Source: Candidatus Pelagibacter sp.
GTDB lineage: Bacteria > Pseudomonadota > Alphaproteobacteria > Pelagibacterales > Pelagibacteraceae
Length of the DNA: 55,792 nucleotides
Direction of reading: 5' to 3'
Assembly (NCBI GenBank): GCA_002689925.1
Contig: NZIO01000020.1
Span: 1 to 55,792, forward strand
Shown here in pieces: positions 49,936-55,792 of the stretch. The stretch's first letter is position 1; each line of letters opens with the position of its first letter. A program made the translations under genes and the position numbers. The notes beneath the pieces are model-generated. The model made no database searches and had not been told where the DNA came from. It worked only from the letters and a program-made list of their open reading frames with translations.

Positions 49936-51306
49936 TTGTCAAAATCAATAAAATTAACTAAAGATCCAATTTGGACATTATTAAGGAAAGTTACTATTCC
50001 AGCTAGTGTTGGTTCTCTATTTCAAACTTTTTATAACTTAGTAGATACTTGGTTTGCAGGAAGAATTTCAGCTGAAGCAATTGGCGCAATTGCAAAATCA
50101 TTTCCAATTTACTTTGTAATAATAGCTGTTGGTGTAGGCATTGGTGCTGCTACGAATGCCTGTATTGGAAATTTAATTGGCGAAAAAAAAATTAACAAAG
50201 CATCTTTATTTATTGCTCAATCTGTAATTTTTGCAATTTTTACTTCTATAATTGTAACTTTGTTTGGTTTAAATGCATCTAATTTTCTTTTAGGAGTGAT
50301 GGGATCTGATGCTACAGGTATAGCCTTAACAAGAGAATATTTAGATATAATTTTTTATGCTACTTTTATTGTGATGATTCAAATTTCTTTAAATGGAGCT
50401 TTGAACGCACAAGGTGACACAAAAAGTTATAGAAATGTACTAATCTTTAGTTTTTTTTTAAATATATTTTTGAATCCTTTATTTATTTGGGGCTACGGAA
50501 TTATCCCAGGATTTGGAATTGCAGGACTTGCTATAGCAACAGTGATCTCTCAGTCAATAGGTACTTTTTATTTAGCTTATAAAGTTAATTCATGTAAATT
50601 AAGAAAATATTTATTTATTCAGTGTTTTATCCCAAAACCCGCAATGTTGAAGGAATTATTTTCACAAGCATTACCTATAATGTTTAGTATGTTGTTTATT
50701 GGTGTAGGTATTTTTAATATTTTATATTTTATTGGTCAATTTGGCGAATTAGCAACAGCAGGTTATGGAGCTGCTTTAAGAGTAGAACAAGTTTTTTTGT
50801 TACCAGTTATTGGTTTAAATACTGCAGTTCTATCAATCGGGGGACAAAATTTTGGAGCTAAAAAGTATAATCGCATAAGAGAATTATATTCTAAGGCTTT
50901 ATTGTTTGGATCTTCATTTATGGCATTAGCAGGAATAATATTGTTTTTTGGTGCGGAATTTTTTGTCTCTCAATTTACAAATAATACTGAGGCAATAATT
51001 CATGGAGTGATTTATCTAAAAGTTGCTGCCTTAATTGGTCCTATCTACCCAGTGTTTTTTATTACTACAGCAGTATTTCAAGCTCTTAAAAAACCAATTT
51101 ACAGTCTTTATTTAAGTATATTAAGATTAACAGCTTTTCCATTTTTATCATTATGGTATGTAATAAATATTAGAGGTGGAGACTATACAGATATATTTTA
51201 TACTATAATGGCAACTAATTGGTTTATGGGTATTGCTCTAATTATATTTATTGGATATTTTTTAAATAATGTTTTTAAGCAAAAGAAAAACCATTTTTCT
51301 TACTAG
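49936..51306 (+). CDS. MATE-family efflux transporter
   Basis: A multidrug and toxic-compound exporter of the MATE (NorM/DinF-like) family in the inner membrane, driven by sodium or protons. The 456 residues have about twelve predicted helices in two MatE repeats, with GSLFQTFYNLVDTWFAG near 27-43 and the second-half counterpart around ALPIMFSMLF. Translation appears to start at TTG (49936), preceded by AGGAAA. Its 3' end overlaps the next gene by 38 bases. Substrate unknown. Confidence 0.92.
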   Translation: MSKSIKLTKDPIWTLLRKVTIPASVGSLFQTFYNLVDTWFAGRISAEAIGAIAKSFPIYFVIIAVGVGIGAATNACIGNLIGEKKINKASLFIAQSVIFAIFTSIIVTLFGLNASNFLLGVMGSDATGIALTREYLDIIFYATFIVMIQISLNGALNAQGDTKSYRNVLIFSFFLNIFLNPLFIWGYGIIPGFGIAGLAIATVISQSIGTFYLAYKVNSCKLRKYLFIQCFIPKPAMLKELFSQALPIMFSMLFIGVGIFNILYFIGQFGELATAGYGAALRVEQVFLLPVIGLNTAVLSIGGQNFGAKKYNRIRELYSKALLFGSSFMALAGIILFFGAEFFVSQFTNNTEAIIHGVIYLKVAALIGPIYPVFFITTAVFQALKKPIYSLYLSILRLTAFPFLSLWYVINIRGGDYTDIFYTIMATNWFMGIALIIFIGYFLNNVFKQKKNHFSY

Positions 51307-51748
51307 TATTTTTTCATTAATATTTCTCTTTATTATTAACCATGTCAAATCCCAAGAACTAAAAGTAGTTGATGGTGATACAATTCATCTAAATGGTGAA
51401 AAGATCAGATTTGCTGGTATTGATGCACCTGAGCTCAAACAAACTTGCATAAAAGAAGGTGAAGAAAATCCTTGTGGAGAAATGGCAAAACAAATAATTA
51501 TAGATAAAATTGGCAATAACACTGTTGAATGTATTAGCAATGGTAAGGACCAGTATAAAAGAATTTTAGCAGAATGTTTTATAAATAATGAGAGTTTATC
51601 AAGTTATATTGTTAGACATGGTTATGGATTTGCTTATAGAAGATACTCTAAAAAATTTATTATAGACGAAGATTATGCCAAAAGTAATCGAGCAGGGATG
51701 TGGTCTATGAAGTTTGAATATCCTTGGGACTATAGAAAAAATAATTAA
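51269..51748 (+). CDS. Thermonuclease (SNase)-family protein, exported
   Basis: A small staphylococcal-nuclease-like OB-fold nuclease. The 159-residue protein has a basic start and hydrophobic segment (about 8-24) that act as a signal peptide or anchor. The nuclease domain follows: VVDGDTIHLNG, IRFAGIDAPE (Arg47, Asp52, Glu55) and DQYKRILAECF with the second arginine. The catalytic residues look intact. It probably degrades nucleic acids in the periplasm or outside. It starts inside the MATE gene, overlapping by 38 bases. Confidence 0.88.
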   Translation: MFLSKRKTIFLTSIFSLIFLFIINHVKSQELKVVDGDTIHLNGEKIRFAGIDAPELKQTCIKEGEENPCGEMAKQIIIDKIGNNTVECISNGKDQYKRILAECFINNESLSSYIVRHGYGFAYRRYSKKFIIDEDYAKSNRAGMWSMKFEYPWDYRKNN

Positions 51749-51757
51749 ACTGCTATA

Positions 51758-52471
51758 ATGAAAGAATTAAAAAATTGGGATAATAAAACTTGGTTATCAT
51801 CACGGGCTTATATAAAATCTTTTAATTCATTTATATTAAAAAAAAAAAAACTTAATAAAAATTCTCAAATACTAGATATTGGCTGCGGTAGAGGAAAAAT
51901 TTTTGGTTCTTTGTCTAGAAAGTTAAAGTTAGCTAATAAGCCTATTGGAGTTGATCCTGTTTTTCATAAAGATATTGATAAATCATTAGATTTTAGAAAT
52001 GAAGATATATTTAAATTTTTTAAAAATAATCAAAATAAATTTGATTTAATAATGATAAAGCAAACTCTTCATTTTTTTAGCAAAGATAAAAGAAAAAGAT
52101 TAATTAAAATTTGCAAAAATAATTTAAAAAAAGGCGGTGTGTTAATTATTCTTTCTCTAAATACAATAAATAATGAAATACCTTGTTTTAAATTAATGAA
52201 GCAAAAACTTAACAGCGGTTTAAAAAGAGATTTCAAAATGCTGAAATTAGTACATAAAATATTAAAAAATAGTAAAATTGATAAATTTAAATTTAAAGTT
52301 TTAATAACCAGAAATAATTATATTAAGATGGTAAAAAAAAAATATATCTCCTGTCTTGTTAATCTTTCTAAAGAACAAATCAATAATGGTATTAATGAGA
52401 TAAAATATATCTACCCTAAAAAGATATTATTTGAGGATATTTTAATATGTATCAAATATAAACTATTTTAG
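51758..52471 (+). CDS. Class I SAM-dependent methyltransferase, substrate unknown
   Basis: A 237-residue protein with SAM motif I ILDIGCGRGKIFGSL at about 39-53, motif II IGVDPVF, then FDLIMIKQTLHFF and GGVLIILSLNT, all as in methyltransferase family 11/25 folds. Very lysine-rich, especially in the C-terminal half, which I do not recognise. It converges on the ABC permease gene with a 4-base overlap. The target could be a small molecule or lipid; nothing here decides it. Confidence 0.82.
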   Translation: MKELKNWDNKTWLSSRAYIKSFNSFILKKKKLNKNSQILDIGCGRGKIFGSLSRKLKLANKPIGVDPVFHKDIDKSLDFRNEDIFKFFKNNQNKFDLIMIKQTLHFFSKDKRKRLIKICKNNLKKGGVLIILSLNTINNEIPCFKLMKQKLNSGLKRDFKMLKLVHKILKNSKIDKFKFKVLITRNNYIKMVKKKYISCLVNLSKEQINNGINEIKYIYPKKILFEDILICIKYKLF

Positions 52472-53199
52472 TCTTTCTTAAGTTTATTTTCCAATCTTCT
52501 GACAAAATAAGAAACTATTAGTATTAAAACTAAGTATTCTAAAATTAAAAATGTGTAAATTTCTAAAGGTCTGTATGTTGTAACAACTAATTCATTAGCT
52601 TTTCTCGTAAGATCTGCAATACCAATAATGGATACCAATGAAGACATTTTCAAAACGTAAACAAACTGATTGCCTAATGCAGGTAAAATATTTTTAATCG
52701 CCTGAGGAAGTATTACTAATCTTAATCTTTTAAAAAAATTTAATCCTAAAGAACTCCCAGCCTCCCATTGAGCTTGCTTTATTGAATTAATTCCTGCTCT
52801 AAAAATTTCAGCTTGAAATGCACTCTCACTAATAGATAGAGCAATTATTCCAGATACAAAAGGACTAAAGCTCAAACCTGTCATTATTGGAAGACCGTAA
52901 TAAACCCACAGAATTAAAACTAATAAAGGAATAGCCCTTACAATTTCGACATAACCAATATTAATATAAGTTAATAATTTATTTTTCGCCAGAGAAGGTA
53001 TCGCCACAACAAAACCTAAAATCATAGATATAAGAATTGATATTATAGAAATATAAATAGTTATACCCATCCCACTTAAAAGAAACTTTAAGTTAGTTAA
53101 GCCATTAATTTTGTTTGGTGAAATAATATACCATGCCCACTCATGACTTGAGCTACATGATGTTAAAAATAGAGGTAATAATAAAATCAGTTTTTTCAC
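52468..53199 (-). CDS. Amino-acid-type ABC transporter permease with lipobox-like N-terminus
   Basis: Inner-membrane permease of the polar amino acid uptake family (HisM/GlnP type), 243 residues. About five helices; the EAA-like loop FRAGINSIKQAQWEAGSSLGL (about 134-153, split) contacts an ATPase. Unusually, it begins with a lipoprotein-like signal ending LTSC (Cys15), followed by a tryptophan-containing segment before the first permease helix near residue 40. It is 36 bases after the binding-protein gene. No ATPase gene is in view. Confidence 0.88.
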   Translation of the reverse strand: MKKLILLLPLFLTSCSSSHEWAWYIISPNKINGLTNLKFLLSGMGITIYISIISILISMILGFVVAIPSLAKNKLLTYINIGYVEIVRAIPLLVLILWVYYGLPIMTGLSFSPFVSGIIALSISESAFQAEIFRAGINSIKQAQWEAGSSLGLNFFKRLRLVILPQAIKNILPALGNQFVYVLKMSSLVSIIGIADLTRKANELVVTTYRPLEIYTFLILEYLVLILIVSYFVRRLENKLKKD

Positions 53200-53235
53200 T
53201 AATTAAATTATAACCATTAATATATTAATTTAAAA

Positions 53236-54006
53236 TTATAAGTTTTTTAAACCATACTTTTTCATTAAATCATTAAAAAAACCTGAAGCTTTTTTTAATT
53301 CAATCCAATGATTTACATAGTTTATCCAGACTTGATCATCTTGTTTAATTAACCAAGCTAATGGAGTTGGTTTTTTCCCTGCTGAAATAGGCACTATAGC
53401 TAGTTGATCATATGTTTTAACTAAAGTTGAAGCTTCAATATTGCTAGTAATATGACCATCAGCTCTACCAGCTAATACTTCTTGATAATCTCTTGCTGGT
53501 GCTTCTACAGAAATAATAGTTGCTTTAGGAAAAAATTCTTTAGCCATCTTTTCTTGAACAGTACCAAGTGTTACAGCTATTTTTATATTTTTTTTGTTTA
53601 AATCTTTCCAGTCTTTAAATTTTGATAAATTTTTTTTTGATACAAGTGGAACGGTAGCGTAAGTAAAATATGAATCAGTATATCCAGTAGCTAAAGCTCT
53701 TTTTGCACTAAGTGATGCACTAGTTGATAAATCATATTTATCGGATGTTATTCCCGAAACTAAAGTTTTCCATTCAGTTGGTACAAGTATTAGAGTTACA
53801 CCCATATCTTTAGCTAATTCTTTAACAACGTCTATATCAAACCCTTTATATTCATTAGAAGATGGATCCTTTACAGTCATAGGATTCCAATCTCCAGTAG
53901 TTCCAACTCTTAATTCTCCTGAACTTAAAATTTTATTGAGTCTAGACTCAGCTTGCGCTGAAAAAGTTACAAAAATTATAAAAATTATAGGTAAAATTTT
54001 TTTCAT
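53236..54006 (-). CDS. ABC transporter substrate-binding protein, family 3 (amino acid type)
   Basis: A periplasmic solute-binding protein of 256 residues. The signal peptide ends at AQA|E (about residue 19). The mature domain starts [21 protein letters not shown] and has [11 protein letters not shown] near 55-65, as in SBP family 3; the double-domain fold appears complete. It lies between soxG and the permease gene on the minus strand. The ligand is uncertain; proximity to sarcosine oxidase suggests an amino acid or methylated amine, but family 3 also includes cyclohexadienyl dehydratases. Confidence 0.86.
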   Translation of the reverse strand: MKKILPIIFIIFVTFSAQAESRLNKILSSGELRVGTTGDWNPMTVKDPSSNEYKGFDIDVVKELAKDMGVTLILVPTEWKTLVSGITSDKYDLSTSASLSAKRALATGYTDSYFTYATVPLVSKKNLSKFKDWKDLNKKNIKIAVTLGTVQEKMAKEFFPKATIISVEAPARDYQEVLAGRADGHITSNIEASTLVKTYDQLAIVPISAGKKPTPLAWLIKQDDQVWINYVNHWIELKKASGFFNDLMKKYGLKNL

Positions 54007-54054
54007 TATTAGAGTAATAATTTACTGTTATTGTTATCTTAAATCAAAGTAATT

Positions 54055-54618
54055 TTATAATCTTGACGAAGAGTCACAGATCCATGACCACAAATGTTCA
54101 GAAAAGGAACGTCTAACTAGTAAATTTACATCGTATTTATCATTGCGATATATTATCACATCAATTCCATTTAATACAGTTTGTACCACAGAGTTTTTAT
54201 TTTCTTTAAAATTATTGAAATTATAAGGGCAGCCTGAGCTTAGAACTTCATAAATATTTTCTCCTTTTAAATTTAAATTTATATATTGATCTGAAACATC
54301 TGTAATAGCACCTGAGTTAATTTTTGATATGTTTTGAAATAAAATATCCTCTAAAATATATAGATTTTTAATTTCATTATTTATTTCATTTGAAGTTATA
54401 AGCCACTCATCTGGGCTTAACCACAAAGCTGTATATTTTTCACTTATTGTTGTTGTATTTGCTTCTGTAGGTAAAATTATATTTAATATTTTACCTAATT
54501 TACTAAAAAATTCTCTATTTTTTCCTCTGACATTTATTTTAATTTTGGGTTCTATTTCAGCAATTTCTAAATTAGATACTTTTAAACTTTTATTAATAGG
54601 CATATTTAAATTAAGCAT
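54055..54618 (-). CDS. soxG: Sarcosine oxidase gamma subunit
   Basis: Small subunit of heterotetrameric sarcosine oxidase, 187 residues. It resembles a GcvT-like domain with TALWLSPDEWLI near 64-75, ITDVSDQYINLNL, SSGCPYNFN and the C-terminal VRRSFSEHLWSWI, typical of SoxG. The start overlaps the end of soxA by 8 bases. Its role is mostly structural. Together with the alpha subunit it implies soxB and soxD beyond the right edge. Confidence 0.88.
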   Translation of the reverse strand: MLNLNMPINKSLKVSNLEIAEIEPKIKINVRGKNREFFSKLGKILNIILPTEANTTTISEKYTALWLSPDEWLITSNEINNEIKNLYILEDILFQNISKINSGAITDVSDQYINLNLKGENIYEVLSSGCPYNFNNFKENKNSVVQTVLNGIDVIIYRNDKYDVNLLVRRSFSEHLWSWICDSSSRL

Positions 54619-55792
54619 TTAATCTTTTATTCTCTCTATCAAAAAAAATTGGATTAGCGACAGTTACATTGATTGTTTTACTTTCCATCGGTATAAATAG
54701 TTTTTTACCTAACATATTTTTTCCACCTCTTATTACAGCCAAAGCTATGGATTTGTTAAGATTTGGACTGTAATAACTTGAAGTTACATGTCCTAACATT
54801 TGCACTGGATTTTGATTTAGTTCAGAAACTATTTGAGAACCTTCTTCCAAAACTATATTTGGATCATCTGTTAATAATCCAACTAATTGTTTACGGTCTT
54901 CACGCATTGTATCAGATCTATAAAGTGATCTTTTGCCAATAAAATCATATTTTTTTTTGCTTACTATCCAATCCATTTGCAAATCTATAGGTGTCATTGT
55001 TCCATCTGTATCTTGCCCAACAATAATGAAACCTTTTTCCGCTCTTAATAAATGCATAGTTTCAGTCCCATATGGTGTAATATTGAATTCTTTTCCTACT
55101 TCCATACATTTTTCCCATAATGCTTTACCAAAATTAGCTTGAATATTAATTTCATAACTAAGTTCTCCTGTAAAACTAATTCGCATTACTCTACAATTTA
55201 TATTTCCAATTTGAGAGTTTTTAAAAGACATATGAGGAAAATTTTCATCTGATAAATCTAAATCTGGAATTAATTTTTTTAATATTTTTTTACTATTTGG
55301 GCCACAAATACTCGCAGTAGCGAAATGATCAGTTACAGAAGTTAAGTAAACATTAAGTTCAGGCCACTCAGTTTGAAGATAGTCTTCGAGTTTACTTAAA
55401 ACATTTGCTGCACCACCTGTTGTTGTTGTCATTATATAATGATTTTCTCCCAATCTTGTAGTAACACCATCATCATAAACCATACCATCTTCATTAAGCA
55501 TCAATCCATATCTACATTTTCCCACAGCTAGTTTAGACCATGAGTTAGTGTATATTCGATTTAAAAACTCTGAAGCATCACTCCCTTGAATATCAATTTT
55601 GCCAAGGGTAGAGGCATCAAGTATACCTGCGCTATCTCTAGCAGCTTTGCTTTCCCTTTGAACAGCGTCTTGCATATTTTCATTTTTATTAGGATAATAC
55701 CAAGCTCGTTTCCACTGACCTACATTTTCAAACTCAGCTTTATTTTCTACATGCCAATTATGAATTGGAGTTTTTCTTAATATGTCAAAATA
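54611..55792 (-). CDS. soxA: Sarcosine oxidase alpha subunit, C-terminal part (runs off the right edge)
   Basis: The open frame continues to the last base on the minus strand without a start, so only the last 390 or so residues are seen. It matches the folate-binding GcvT-like half of SoxA: TPIHNWHVE and GQWKRAWYYP near the edge, then AGILDASTLGKIDIQG, EFLNRIYTN, GEDG-type and GQDTDGTMTPIDL. The enzyme oxidises sarcosine to glycine and transfers the methyl to tetrahydrofolate. A Met at 55675 is internal and not the start. The N-terminal FAD/NAD part lies outside the window. Confidence 0.94.
   Translation of the reverse strand, partial: YFDILRKTPIHNWHVENKAEFENVGQWKRAWYYPNKNENMQDAVQRESKAARDSAGILDASTLGKIDIQGSDASEFLNRIYTNSWSKLAVGKCRYGLMLNEDGMVYDDGVTTRLGENHYIMTTTTGGAANVLSKLEDYLQTEWPELNVYLTSVTDHFATASICGPNSKKILKKLIPDLDLSDENFPHMSFKNSQIGNINCRVMRISFTGELSYEINIQANFGKALWEKCMEVGKEFNITPYGTETMHLLRAEKGFIIVGQDTDGTMTPIDLQMDWIVSKKKYDFIGKRSLYRSDTMREDRKQLVGLLTDDPNIVLEEGSQIVSELNQNPVQMLGHVTSSYYSPNLNKSIALAVIRGGKNMLGKKLFIPMESKTINVTVANPIFFDRENKRLNA

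Overview
The window looks like part of a streamlined, AT-rich (roughly 30% GC by eye) alphaproteobacterial genome, most likely SAR11 (Candidatus Pelagibacter or a close relative). Signs are the lysine/isoleucine-rich proteins, the very short or overlapping gene junctions, a ribosomal superoperon fused to tuf/secE/nusG/rpoBC, the alphaproteobacterial neighbourhood ruvX-pyrB-pyrC-like-plsY-topA divergent from gatCAB, and a soxA/soxG heterotetrameric sarcosine oxidase locus. The taxonomic call is inference from gene content and protein character; no search was run.

Layout. 4-2799: tRNA-Leu, NAD kinase, a small two-helix membrane protein on the other strand, then cysE-cysK for cysteine synthesis. 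2842-3720 (minus): rlmB followed by tRNA-Thr. 3853-32689 (plus): about 29 kb of same-strand translation and transcription genes: tRNA-Tyr, tRNA-Gly, tuf, tRNA-Trp, secE, nusG, rplKAJL, rpoBC, then str (rpsL, rpsG, fusA), S10, spc (with secY and adk) and alpha (rpsM, rpsK, rpoA, rplQ). 32746-38640: a mixed block with an rluC-type pseudouridine synthase, lipB, mgtE, panC, galU and ugd. 38643-45124 (minus): ridA, topA, plsY, an apparently inactive dihydroorotase homologue, pyrB and ruvX. 45163-52471 (plus): gatC-gatA-gatB, an O-methyltransferase, trhO, a MATE exporter, a secreted thermonuclease-like protein and a class I methyltransferase. 52468-55792 (minus): sarcosine oxidase alpha (running off the right edge) and gamma, then an amino-acid-type ABC binding protein and permease.

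How it works together. The central block makes the ribosome, RNA polymerase, the elongation factors and the Sec translocon. It holds one tuf, outside the str cluster, and lacks rpmD and rpmJ from their usual places. The right end looks like one-carbon and amino-acid nutrition: sarcosine oxidation to glycine plus a folate-bound one-carbon unit, next to an uptake system.

No stretch of more than 300 bases lacks a gene. The largest gaps are 16426-16592, between rpoC and rpsL, and 1052-1194, upstream of cysE, where I see only AT-rich sequence with no convincing element. The rpoC-rpsL gap is the most interesting non-coding sequence here: it holds several complementary segments and a 19-codon open frame, consistent with a structured leader. 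I found no mobile element, CRISPR array, rRNA gene or integration scar.
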